From Verticillium longisporum (Eukaryota > Ascomycota > Sordariomycetes > Glomerellales > Plectosphaerellaceae): 64,000 nt of DNA. Under the pieces are notes generated by a model. The model worked only from the letters and a program-made list of their open reading frames with translations, was not told where the DNA came from and did not search any database. Positions 22,116 through 32,936 of this stretch are shown here, piece by piece. The stretch lies in the NCBI GenBank assembly GCA_019188255.1, contig JAETXT010000005.1, positions 5,518,001 to 5,582,000 on the forward strand, read 5' to 3'. Each line of letters begins with the position of its first letter. Position 1 is the first letter of the stretch. The translations under genes were made by a program, and so were the position numbers.

Positions 22116-25100
22116 GTTTACTGATGACAGGCACACGACTTGGGCACTGCTGGGATGAAGATGGTGGTCTCCTAAGAGGAACAGGTGTCAAATGATGCGC
22201 AGGGCTCGGGAAGCTTTATAGCTTTCCGGATGATCAAGAACATGTGGCGCCCCGCAGATCAGTTGTACAATGTCAGTAACCTCCCCACATGGAGACCCGT
22301 GGGAGACTGAGCTTATTCCGACCAAGACTTTGGTCTCTCCCGGACCGGACCGAAGATCAACGGCTTCATCTAGGCCAAGGTGAAGCTCGACTGGCGTACG
22401 TCATGCGCGGGGTAGCAGAATGCTCCGCTGTGAGCGACGAGTTGGTAATTTATGCTTGTCCAAGAAGGAGTTGGTCTTGGCTGTGGTCCGGGTGCTGCTT
22501 GGGCTCTGTGGAGAGTCAGAAGAACCCCATACTCAAGCTTCAAATTGCTCCGCCCCCGCACGTAGCCCACCATCGACACCCTGGTTCTGGGTGCTTACCC
22601 CGTACTTAAGCCGTCTGATCATGGTGTGGACCCTATATCTCGGTCGTTTGACTGCCGACAGTTTTCCCTTTGGGGGCAGGGGAAAGCCGAGGCCTTTCGG
22701 CTCCGTGTTCCCCGGTCGTCTCTGTGGGGAGCCTAGTGCAGATGAGAGATCATCACGACCAAATCAGGTAATTGATAGACTAGAACCGGCGCCCTGAATG
22801 GTGCGCAAAAGCAGGCCCGAGTCTGACCAATCGGCGGTGTCAATCGCTTGTTTGATTCTCTGCCGATGCATCGTGACCGCATCACTGCTGGCTGCCGAAG
22901 CCCTAATCCGTTCATTCGCCTCAATTGGTCACGGCTTTGCCTATTTCATCAGAGTCCTCTGGGGTAATAGGAGCCATGACCTCGTCCGACCCATCTGCTT
23001 TTCGGAGTTTTCCTCGGGTCACGTTGCATTTTAATCACTCAACAAATATCATGCCACGCATGGGAGTCCGTTTTCTTCCAATCCACCTTTTGGGCCCGAC
23101 TTTGGGCACCCGATCGTGCCATCATTGTGAGAGCGTCTGTAACGCCATCCTGTCCTAGATGCATGGTTTATTGCTGCTTTCATTATTGTCATCCTTTCAC
23201 GTTCTGCCTCACAAGGCATATCCAAGGCACGAAACATCTCAACCGCCATTATCGCTGACAAGAAGCCAATGTTATACCATTTGCCTGGCTAGTGGAGACT
23301 TCCCTCGGATGTTCGATGGTGTATGCATCAGTTTCAGAAGGAAATACTATCACGTTGGCATCTATCGTTAGTTCTGTCTATGACGAGACGATCATTCTGG
23401 CCTGTGAACTGGTCTGGATGCTGCAACAGTTTCTTGTCCTTCAATCTCGATCGTATCATCCAGCGCACAATTCCCTTTCCAAAATCCGAATTTGCAAGAG
23501 TGGGCGTCAAAACAGAGGGCGAAGACGACTCAGACTCAGGATTACTCGAGATACGTGGAGCCTACTTCGTTCACGTGCAGGAATCTCGGTGAATTTTGCG
23601 CTTCATGTGCTGTTGAAAGCGCCACTTGGTGGTGTACATCCTTTTGAGTCTTGGTTCGTCATATTCCTGAAACCCTGGCTCAACAACCACGTCGGGGCGG
23701 CTGATGATCAGATGCTAGCAGAGAGAAATGGTGTAGCCAATGGATGCGTGAAGATACTCCAGCTGCTGAACTAACCGTATATGACATTACTTCCATGTCA
23801 AGGTTGACAGGCTATGTCACAGAGTAGCTGTGAGCATAGTGAACGGGTATCTCACAATATTGCGCTGCGGTCAATTATGATGTATGGGACAGAAAGCCAT
23901 CTGGATCTTACGTCTTCGCAGCCGGAGAGATCTACATGGCAGGTATTTAACTATACCACTGTAGCCTTCGTGTCCCGGGCTCAGCCCGCTGGTACTCCAA
24001 TCTCAAAGCTCTGGCAGACACATTTAACGAACTATGAACGCGTATGGATTCAACAAGAGCAACGCAGCCCGTTTTAATACGGACACACGATCATTTCAGT
24101 TACATCGCGATGTTCATAATGTATAAAAGAGCACTATCAGGGGTCAATAACTTTGTCGATTTAGGGATGGCCCAATCTGTCGTGAGGCGCCCCCGCGTCT
24201 CGCAAATATGCATGACTCCCCGATCAGCTACTACCCAGCCATCGTATCTACTGTATCTGTTACTCTGTTCATTTTCGATCTACTGCACGCGTCTGCATGC
24301 TGTTCAACAATTATCAAACTGCTCGAGTGAACGAGGCCGCGTTGACCTTGTATCCGTCGTCGTGGCTGCCTCAAGCTTTCGGCGCCAATGAAACACTACC
24401 AAGGCAGCCTTCTTCTTGAATTTTGATGACCCCTGAAGATGTTGTTTATCAAGATCCGAATGTGGGGAGAGTGGCAGGTCGCTCAGACATGCGATGGCCT
24501 GTAATCGCCCGCCATACATAAAAATTGCCTCTTTGAGACTAATGTCACCAATCCAGGATTTGAGAGCCTTGGGGAATGCCGTCACCCTCCTAGCGTCTAA
24601 CCGATTCTAGTTTCACTCAGTATGCTGTGCTAATGTTTAGGTTCTGAAATTAAATGCTCATTGTTGGTGACTAAGTCCCAGAATAGCAACAATTGCTGCC
24701 TGCCACTGGTGGTTCGGTAGGCTCCCTTGGTGAGGATACGAGCGTCCCCGACACGATCCACAAGCCTCACGTCGGCGGCAGTGCTGAAATCGAGAACAAT
24801 GCGATGTGGATCATGGCTTAGACGTCACACGTGGAAAGAAGGGAGCACCGAAACTCCTGGGATCAGGTTGCAGCATATACTGCCACAGGTATCTTAAGGC
24901 AGGCAGTCAATGCAACACGCCGAAGCCACTTATTGGTGACCATTCCACTCCCGGCGTACGTCGGGAGAATCGGCCGGAACAGCGGCAATTGATACGAGAA
25001 TTCTGTCTCAGCGGGTGCTAGCTCTTCGCCCAGTCACACATCGATCTTTGACAAAGCAGTCGTAATGCGACCTTCATTCGCACTCAATTCTGATTATAGC

Positions 25101-25182
25101 AATCGTCGCAAATTCAGGATTACCCCCAGCTATTCTCATTCCTATCGTGCCAAGCTTCATGAACGGAAGACGCAAATTACTG
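22116..25182. other. 3-kb gene-poor region
   Basis: Normal base composition, no confidently coding frame. The longest ORF (23292-23774, plus, 160 codons) has no recognisable motif or splice context. It could hold decayed genes or regulatory DNA; nothing can be supported. Confidence 0.5.
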
Positions 25183-25184
25183 TA
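25183..25184. repeat. TA target duplication (left) of the Fot1/pogo element
   Basis: TA precedes the left terminal repeat; the matching TA is at 27045-27046. Confidence 0.8.
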
Positions 25185-25232
25185 ACGTGCATGATAAGCA
25201 AGTGGGCCAAACAAGCAAGTGGGCCACCTGAC
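25185..25232 (+). repeat. Left terminal inverted repeat of the Fot1/pogo element
   Basis: Starts ACGTGCATGATAAGC. Contains AGCAAGTGGGCCA twice in direct repeat, which may be paired transposase-binding sites. Identical, inverted, to 26997-27044. Confidence 0.93.
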
Positions 25233-25291
25233 CACGACCATGCGACGACAGCAGCATCCCGGTGAACCCTAACGCCTTAAATCAATTGAAA

Positions 25292-26945
25292 CTACTTGAA
25301 ATCCTCTTCTTCAGAAGCCCTCGTCTCCAGCTGACAAGTTCGCGCATTATGTCCAGGCTCGCCGCAGACACCGCAGCGCCGTTTCTTCGTCCCGTCCCTT
25401 GGTTGGCGACTGCTTCTCTGACGCGTTTCCTCATTTATCTGGACCTGAACCTCGATATTGGTTTGTATCTCCTGTCCCTCACCTAGAGTTAGACTCCCTC
25501 CTTGCCTGAGACGTGTTTTCTTAGCTCTCCGACGCTTGCTGAGTGTCGCGTTCTCGTCTCGAAGGATCTGGTTCTCCGACTTCAATAGGGCGAGTTGATG
25601 CATGATTCCACGCGTCCCCTTGGTAAAGTGGTCTATAGCGTTAAGAATCGACGTCGGAGAGCTTCCTTGGTGTCGGGCGATTCGACCTTTAATAAACTCT
25701 GACTGACAGCTAGCTTCAATCGGGTTGTGAGGCGTTTGGGAGACCCAAGGTTCTGATGTATCGGGGACCCCCTCGACGGGCGTCGGTGTCCGTAGCTTCA
25801 CATCCAGCTTTGAAACCACAATTTCGGGGCTCATTGGGACAAGCCCAGCACCTCTGAACCCCCTTGATATTCCTTTCCGTCATAGCTTCTTTGAAAGCTG
25901 CGAAAAACGCGGGAAAGAAGTCCTCCTTCGTGATGTGGCTTGTACCTGCCCTCATCTTCTTCTCAATTTGCCGACCGTAGGCCTGCTTTAGCGGGCCAAA
26001 ACAGCCAACATCAAGAGGTTGAAGTAGGTGAGATGAATGGGGAGGCATGCATAGCGTAATGATGTTGTTTTCCTTGCAGTAGAGCTCGAACTCAACGGAA
26101 TGGTGACTTTGGTGCCCATCTAGGATAAGGAGGCGATATCCGGCCGACCGACGGGGCTTGGTATGCTTGTCAAAATGCTGAATCCATTCTAGACCTTTCT
26201 CATTTGTTGTCCAGCCTTTGTCTGTCGTAGCGATTACCCAGTCGTGAGGTAGAGGGCTGTCTTCGTACCAGCTTGAGAGGTGATTTTTGCCCGCCATAAT
26301 GATGAACGGCGGGACACACCACCCGTCTGCGCCAACGCCTTGGATCACTGTCACCCATTCCCGACCTCCTGGTTGGACCATTTTCGTATTAGAACGTCTT
26401 TCGGCGTTCGTAACGACCATTCCGGACCCGATAACGCCCATCATAAACCCAGTCTCATCGAAGTTATAGATATCAGGCTCCGCGATACCGTATTTGGCGA
26501 TTGTGTTCTTTACGAGCGCGAACCAATCGCGAATTGCCTCGGGATCTTCGCATTGGGCTCTCTGATAGTCATATCTGCGAAAGAAACGCGTCTTAAGCTC
26601 TGGTTGTCGCCTGACGAAGTTTGAGGCCCAGCGCTTCCCGACACTCGGCGCGTCGCGGTCGGCTAGCAGTCGATTAGCCATATCTTCAACCTCACAAAGC
26701 CGGGGAGGAAATGCTCGGGAATTTAGCTCAAGTATGTATTGAACAATCGTTAACTCCTCGAGCTCCGTCAAATTTCGATTGAGGGGGATCCTGTCGCGTT
26801 GCGAAGTAATACCGCGTAGTCGACGCGTCAAGGTCATTCGGGGAACACCAAAGATATTTGTCGCAGCGCGTATACTGAGATCTGGGTCATTTTGAATAGC
26901 CTGAAGAGCAAGCTGTAATTGACGTTCTTGTGAGGGCGGAGACAT
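25292..26945 (-). CDS. Pogo/Fot1-type transposase, one frameshift
   Basis: About 550 residues. Order: N-terminal psq-like helix-turn-helix (DLSIRAATNIFGVPRMTLTRRL), CENPB/Tc5-type DNA-binding domain (VGKRWASNFVRRQPEL), then the DDE superfamily catalytic core with Asp residues in NFDETGFMMG, LILDGHQSHHS and LLQPLDVGCFGPLK. A C-terminal zinc knuckle CGVCGEPGHNARTC ends the protein. The frame breaks at a C5 run on the plus strand (25859-25863), where one base appears to be extra; the second piece carries the rest of the domain boundary and C-terminus (25292-25834). With identical terminal repeats, the break may be an assembly error. It acts in the nucleus on its own ends. Confidence 0.93.
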
Positions 26946-26996
26946 CGTTGTTGGTGGAGGAATTAATGGTTAACGTAAGAAGGTCGCGTTTTCGTC

Positions 26997-27044
26997 GTCA
27001 GGTGGCCCACTTGCTTGTTTGGCCCACTTGCTTATCATGCACGT
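26997..27044 (-). repeat. Right terminal inverted repeat of the Fot1/pogo element
   Basis: Exact inverted copy of 25185-25232 over 48 bp; followed by TA (27045-27046). Confidence 0.93.
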
Positions 27045-27046
27045 TA

Positions 27047-27876
27047 TATCGTTATACACATTTGGCCAATCAGGCAGACGCAACAATTCGAACTAAAGCA
27101 ACTGCTGGTGCTCTTAGCGGATCTTCTTTCCGGCAGCTTGACTCGTGTTTCCACCTTCGCCTGCCTCCCTACCTTAGTGCCGGGTTTTGACTTCAAATCT
27201 CGTTGGCGTCGGGCAAGTTATGCTGCTGCCTGAACACCTTTCTGTTGCCGTGATGCGGTGATCAGTTCTAGACTGTAGGCTTCATTCTGGGCCGGACTAT
27301 GTCTCTGGACAGTGTGAAATTTACGTACTCAGGATGTGCAACCAAATCGAGGAATATCAAATCCCGACTTTCTGAATGAGAAGGCACACCCGTAACTGAG
27401 AACACTTACTAGATGAACAAGAGGCTCCCTCGTGGAGAGGGCGCAAGCTGGGTCGCCTACATGTACATCGCGGCTCGTCGGCTTCAGGAACACAGACGCG
27501 GATCAGCATGTTTCGCGAATCTGAGTGAAACTAACGCGCTGACCGACCTAACAGCGGCTGAGAGGAGTTCCTTGTGATAAGTCGCGAAAAAAGGAATACG
27601 ATCGCAATATTGGTGGTCGAGCCATGGCCCCACGCAGTTGACGCGTACGCAATGCCATACCCTTACCATGGGCAACATTCCGCCCTGCTTGCCGCTTGCC
27701 GCGTCACAAGCCATCCAACGCCGTGAGGAGGCCGACGACTTACACTGCTGAATGGAAAGGGGGGGATTTGTATAAAGGAGCCCCCCCAGTTTGACCTGCT
27801 TTGCTTGAAAGATACTCACCCCTCACAGCACACCGACTTGATATTTCACATCTACACTTCACCACGCTCTTTCAAC
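27047..27876. other. Intergenic region and promoter of the small secreted protein gene
   Basis: No supported ORF. A TATA box lies at 27771-27776. Confidence 0.5.
27771..27776 (+). promoter_or_regulatory. TATA box
   Basis: TATAAA 101 bp upstream of the ATG at 27877, preceded by a G run and followed by a pyrimidine-rich leader. Confidence 0.5.
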
Positions 27877-28157
27877 ATGAAGCTCAACTTCCTCCTCGCC
27901 GCGGCCTTTGCCATCCCCGCCTTGGCGACCACTACCACCTCTGCCACCACGGCTGTCGAGACTAGGTACGTTCAGGTCCCACGTGACTCGTCCATGGACT
28001 TCGACGGCTAACAGCCTCCTACAGGTCCTCCACCCACACTGCCACCGGTTCCTCGTCGACCAGCCACACCAGCAGCTCCAAGGCAGCTGCCCCTACCCTG
28101 GGCGTCAACATCATCGGAGCCGGTATTCTTGGTGGAGCGGCCCTCTTCGCCCTCTAA
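27877..28157 (+). CDS. Small secreted Ser/Thr-rich protein, possibly GPI-anchored
   Basis: Two exons, 27877-27965 and 28025-28157 (59-nt intron, GTACGT donor, CTACAG acceptor), 73 residues. Signal peptide MKLNFLLAAAFAIPALA, then a Ser/Thr-rich middle suitable for O-mannosylation, and a hydrophobic C-terminus (GVNIIGAGILGGAALFAL) ending the protein. This build is common in small GPI-anchored fungal cell-wall proteins, although a clear omega site is hard to choose. No family recognised. TATA box at 27771. Confidence 0.65.
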
Positions 28158-29058
28158 GCACAGACGGGGACTGTTATTTTATTCATTGGTAGGATGGTGC
28201 CCGGCGTGGGCCACTTTTGTAATGCCTGGAGCTTTCAGGGCAGAGTTTAGAGTCGCGATCAACAAAATTTTGCCCCCAAACTTCGCGTTCCGGGTACCTG
28301 CATGATTGATGCCGTGACGCGGCTTGCCCCTGGCAAAGCTTGTTTCTCGAGGATGACACCACGTGCCCGCAACCGCGGGGTATATTGATCAACCCTTAAG
28401 CTCGAGCCTTTGGCATGGAGAAAGCAGACGTACAAATATGTGGAAAACATCTCCCTTGATTTCGACGACCTGTGCAAGTATTGTCCGAGGCGTCGTAGCA
28501 GCAAAGCTTGTACGAATGCCAGTCGTATGTTCAAGACGGTGCCATTATGGGAGGTCAACAAGTCAACGTGAGGGGGTCGGCCTCGAGCTTGAGCTGCTGA
28601 AGGGAATCAGTTGCAACCTGGAAGAGGAAAACATCACGGCCGAAGTCACTTCAATACACCATTGGGTACATCTCAAGGGTCAGTCGCGAGCATTGATGTC
28701 TTGGGCCGATGATGGGTTCCAGAACTGATACGAGAGCCTGCGACAAAAAGGCTCGGACTCCCAGAGCCAAATAGTCTTCAAAAGGTCTCCGGCATTTCAT
28801 TGTATAGCGCAGCGACGACTTCCATCAAAATCAAAACATTGGTCCTGCGTACTTATTGACACGCCTAGCAGTGGCATGCTGCTCAAAGATTGCGGAAGAA
28901 AATAAAGAGACGAAACGGCACATCCCGGAGACGTCAAGTCCTCGGGCGTGAACATCCAGCAGCGAAAGTTTTCCAAAGGCATGACGGATGCTACCGCTTG
29001 ATCAACCTTTCAGGACGAGGCAACCTTTCCGGACGAAGCGCGCCTGCTGCGACGTTGA
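28158..29058. other. Intergenic region
   Basis: About 0.9 kb between the small secreted protein stop and the 3' end of the aldose epimerase gene. Only short overlapping ORFs without motifs. Confidence 0.5.
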
Positions 29059-30596
29059 CTACTCCAACAGACCGAATTCCCACGACGCCTCCCACGTGTA
29101 CTTCTCTCCCGGTCCGGTAATCTGCGCGTCGGTGCGTCCCCATTGCGGGCTACAGAATCAGCATGTTTGCTCGCTCCCCGTCGCACCGCTGATCATGAAA
29201 AACAAACTTACTTGTTGACACCGTCCACCAAGTCGTGCGGCTCAATGGCCACGGCCGAGCTTCGCCCCATGTTCTTCACCTTGTCTGTTCCCTGCGTGCT
29301 CTTTAGCCCAGCAGATCCATCACTCCACCCCGTAGAGTAAATCTGCACGCCGCGCTGGTCCGTTCTCAGATCAGCCTTGATGCCGTTCCAGGGACTCGCA
29401 AGTGTGAGGACCACCGTCTCGGTCGAGGGGACGTCGTCGAACAGCCAGAAGTGATTGTAACCCTCTGTGCCGGCGTTGGTGGCAAATTCAGGGGTGTCGC
29501 GGGCGCGGCCAAAGGGGAGGTCAGGCTGAGAGGCAAAATCCATAATGTGGTCTGGGGTCACGGAAGCAATGGCACCGGTGGGGAGGCCGAAGGAGTCAAT
29601 CGGGAGGAAGCGCTTGGCGTAGGGCATATGCAGCGTGTGGGACCAGATGTTGTCGGTGGAAGGGTTGCGGTAGGCCTCAAGGTTGAAATAGGTGTGCTGG
29701 GTGAGCATGAGAGCTGAATATGTCAGCTATAAGGAGGACAATGGGGACATACTCGGCGGCTCACGGGTTTTGGCTTCGGGGGAAGTGGCCTCCATCTTGA
29801 TGTTCCACTTGCCATCGGCCACGCTGTAGGTGACGGACGCCTCTACACGTCCAGGGAAGCCCTTGGATTCGCCCTCAGAATCAGAGATGGAGAACGTGAT
29901 TGAGTCGCTTGCGAGGCTGGTCACATCCCAGAAGCGGTACGACCAGTTGTTGCTGCCGCTGTGGAGAGTGTTGGTGGAATCGTTCTTCTCCGTGTGATAC
30001 GTCTTGTTACCGATGGTAAATTGCGCGCCCTTCAGGCGGTTGACGTAACGGCCGGGAATCGCATTGTACACAGGGTGGCCAGGGTCGGCGGCTAGGCCAC
30101 GTCAGAACAAAGTGTGCACAACTAGCTCAGTACTTACGGTAGAAATCAACGTCATCGTACCCCAGAACGACGTCGACGTCATTTCCCTGCTTGTCCTTGA
30201 CGTACAGGTTGGTAAGTGTTGCGCCGTAGGGGATGAACTAGAATGAGATTCAGTGACGTGAGTAATGAGATAAGTCACAGGTATCCTTTGTATTACCTGG
30301 GCCTTGATTCCCTTGGCCGAGATGGTGTAACGTCCATCCTTTCCGGGCTTGAACTTGGACTTGTTTCCTGCCGCAGTTGGCGTGCTCGTCAGCCTCAGAC
30401 TCGGATGACAGACACCAACGCTGACGGCCAGCTCACGGAAAAGCGATCATCGGCGAAAGTAAATTTCTGGGCCCCAATGATGCGAGAGCTTACTCTTCTG
30501 TGAAGCCGGCAAAAGTTCGTCTCGCCAGTGCCAAATCCCCAGACCGACGACAACCGCAGCGACCGCCGAAAACACGATTGTGCGGTTGGAAGCCAT
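29059..30596 (-). CDS. Aldose 1-epimerase-like protein with N-terminal membrane anchor or signal
   Basis: Six exons, all in phase: 30596-30494, 30367-30297, 30237-30138, 30091-29765, 29713-29212, 29149-29059; 397 residues. A hydrophobic segment at residues 8-23 (VFSAVAAVVVGLGIWHW) gives a signal anchor or signal peptide. The rest is a galactose mutarotase-like beta-sandwich: FIPYGATLTNL, VVLGYDDVDFY, YNAIPGRYVNRLKGAQF, the catalytic His region TLHSGSNNWSYR, YFNLEAY, and the C-terminal Glu region AVAIEPHDLVDGVN. It interconverts anomers of aldoses. Being anchored or secreted suggests action outside the cytosol. Confidence 0.88.
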
Positions 30597-31279
30597 GTTT
30601 TCCAAGGCTACAGACCAGGGCACGGAGGGGTTTCTGCTCAACGAATCAGTAAAGTGCGATCGCCAGTGGCAGGAAAATAGGTCTCTCACGGAAAAGTAAC
30701 AATCAATCAAGCCTCGGCGTCCCGAAGCAGGCCAACAGACCAGAAACGAAAAAGGCCAAACGTCGCTCCCAAAAGGGCAGATGAGGCTTAAGTAGCGGGC
30801 GTCCTCCCACGAGCTTCCCGTGGGCGCGCGTGGGGGGCCCCGGGCCGGACGCTCCCAACGGGTCGGCCGCTGCGAGGGCAAGCCGCACCGCAGGGTAAAG
30901 ATCCCGATTGGACCTGGCCTTGCAGCGGAGACTGGAAGACCCCCTGGTACGCGCTGGCACTTGGGCGGACCTACGGACCGTGGTCGCTGTCGTGCGCCGC
31001 CAACCGAGTCGGCAGCAGGGGGGGCACGAGCAGCTCGGGGTTGGTTGGAGAAGAGACCTGTCATCTCCCAGGTAGGCGGCGGTCGCGGAAGAGCGGGCGC
31101 CATCCAGCCAATGCGGGAAAGACAGATTGCACGGAGCCTCAGCTGCGGACGAGCCCAGTCGGGCGACATGCAGGGGGCAGCAGATGACGGAGACGGAGGG
31201 ACGCGATGGACGATGAGATAGGTATAGATGGATCTGACCGACAAGGACTCTGTAGATGCTGATGGATTGGGCATCGCCA
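30597..31279. other. GC-rich promoter region of the epimerase gene
   Basis: Between the start of the epimerase gene and the end of the GNAT gene (same direction). ORFs on both strands here lack motifs and reflect GC richness. Confidence 0.5.
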
Positions 31280-31906
31280 TTATGCTGTTCCAAGACTTTT
31301 GTGGAAAAAGGAGCAGTTGCCCAACTCCCCGTCAGCATAAGGTGCATAATCCGGCCAGATGCCCCATTCAGTCCACCCAGCTCTCAAGTAAAACGCGCGC
31401 GCCGCCGTGTCGGTTGCCGCGTCCAGCAGCAGCAATGACATGTCCAGCTCCGTCAGGGCAAACGAGTCCACGTGCGCCATGAGCCTGCCGCCCAGACCTT
31501 GCCCTCTCTCCGCCGGCAGTACGAGTAGATTGTGGATCCTAGCCGTATGGGCAAGCGTCTGCTGAGGGTTACACACTAGCTGCACGGTTCCAAGTGCCTC
31601 AATGGCTGAGGATGTGGGACGCGTAAGTACGAACAGCGACATGAGAGGTTTTGGGTCGAAAAGCGCCAGCCAAAGGCCGTGCCAATACGCGGTGGCATCG
31701 GCATCGGAAAGAGGTGCGAGAAAGTCGAGGGCCGAGATGGCCGGTTCGGGATTGACGCAGGACTGCAGCAAACGACAGAGAGACGGCAGGAAGCTTTCCA
31801 GATCGGCTGCGTTTCGTATCTGCGTGATGGTGAATTCGGATTGCGTGGCTCCATCAGATGTGGTTGCTGTTGGCTGACGATCGTCCATGGTCGCCTCTGC
31901 AGTCAT
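31280..31906 (-). CDS. GNAT-family N-acetyltransferase
   Basis: Single exon, 208 residues. The acetyl-CoA binding motif A is visible as HNLLVLPAERGQGLGGRLM, preceded by a beta-strand (GTVQLVCN) and followed by LLLLDAATDTAARAFYLRAGW, the usual end of the fold. No signal peptide. Transfers an acetyl group from acetyl-CoA to an unknown amine substrate, probably in the cytosol. The start at 31906 is the first ATG of the frame; an internal ATG (MDDRQ) is six codons in. Confidence 0.85.
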   Translation of the reverse strand: MTAEATMDDRQPTATTSDGATQSEFTITQIRNAADLESFLPSLCRLLQSCVNPEPAISALDFLAPLSDADATAYWHGLWLALFDPKPLMSLFVLTRPTSSAIEALGTVQLVCNPQQTLAHTARIHNLLVLPAERGQGLGGRLMAHVDSFALTELDMSLLLLDAATDTAARAFYLRAGWTEWGIWPDYAPYADGELGNCSFFHKSLGTA

Positions 31907-31911
31907 GCGTC

Positions 31912-32274
31912 TCAGCGACGCTGGCTCGGTGCCTGAGATGCTGATCGCTTTGGTGGCTGCTTTTTCCCGCTAGGTGTGAGGAGCATGGCGATGCCGAGGG
32001 GTATTGGCAGCGGGAAGGGAACAGGGTTGACGGGGGTCGTCATCATGGCAATCGACAGGGTCTGGTTCATCTGCGCACCGGCCCCATCACTGGGCTTCTT
32101 CCCCTGGCCGTTAGCAGAGCTGCTGGGGGAGGCTGTCCTGGCGGGCTGTGGGCCACGCCGGGGTTGAGGCCGAGGGTTGGTCGAGTTGGCATGGTGGGGA
32201 TAACTGTTGGAAGGCATCATGGCGAGAAAGGTGTTTTGTTGGATGTGTGCCTGAAGCGGTATTTCGGCTGGCAA
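31912..32274 (-). CDS. Low-complexity ORF upstream of the GNAT gene (doubtful)
   Basis: An open frame of 120 codons ends five bases before the GNAT start. It is rich in Pro, Ser, Gln and Arg, with one hydrophobic Pro-rich stretch (NPVPFPLPIPLGIAMLL). No family recognised and no splice support. It may be a real small gene, an upstream coding exon, or simply open leader sequence. Confidence 0.25.
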   Translation of the reverse strand: MPAEIPLQAHIQQNTFLAMMPSNSYPHHANSTNPRPQPRRGPQPARTASPSSSANGQGKKPSDGAGAQMNQTLSIAMMTTPVNPVPFPLPIPLGIAMLLTPSGKKQPPKRSASQAPSQRR

Positions 32275-32936
32275 AATTGATCTGAAATATCTGGAGTTCT
32301 GACATTGATAACAGGGTCTCCTGCCACAAGACGAGGAGGTTGTTATATGGTCTCCGACCAGTGAGACATCGTGCGATGAGCTTCGAAACCCAGCATCACC
32401 GTCGTTTCAAGCTTGGTGAAATGGCACCTTTTTTGCTGATCCTCAGCCCAGACGCGAAACACCGTGGAAGCTGCCGCTTGGCGGGTTGCACTGTGCAGTT
32501 GCCTGGCATCCAGATCCATGGAGAGCTTGCGTGATGATGAGCACGCGGTGCCTCGCAGAACGATTCCCTAGGATGGATGGGTTACGCGTCGTAGGTGACC
32601 TAGTGATGATTATGGCTCGTTTCTCAAGCGTCCAGTTTGGTGTTCTGATCACGTGCTGAGAAGACCCCATTTGTTTGTTTAGCATCAAGGTGTGGCACAT
32701 GCAGCCACATCTAAAGACAACACCAGCCACGCGTTCTATGGCAGACTCGCCATACTCACAGGCACAAGCACATGAGATTGTATTCGACTCGAAGCTCAGC
32801 CCGAGGTCCCCCAACAACTCCAGTACATTCGCCTTTATTCGGAGAATATAGCTCAGGTTCTCTATTCACCTTTACAAGGACCCATACTCGGCTACGAGTC
32901 ACAGTGGGCGAGAACCTGATTTTACAAGCACCAAAC
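32275..32936. other. Intergenic region before the ARM-repeat gene
   Basis: Shared upstream region of the leftward genes and the rightward ARM-repeat gene. No supported ORF. Confidence 0.5.

Larger units (their letters stand above)
25185..27044 (-). mobile_element. Fot1/pogo-type DNA transposon, complete
   Basis: 1860 bp with perfect 48-bp terminal inverted repeats (25185-25232 and 26997-27044), TA target duplications on both sides and one transposase gene. Size, target and protein are those of the fungal Fot1 group of Tc1/mariner-pogo elements. The unbroken terminal repeats suggest recent mobility. Confidence 0.95.

Noticed and set aside
22289..24391. Several ORFs of 70-160 codons (for example 23292-23774)
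   Set aside because: No domain, no signal peptide, no plausible intron links; composition gives no support.
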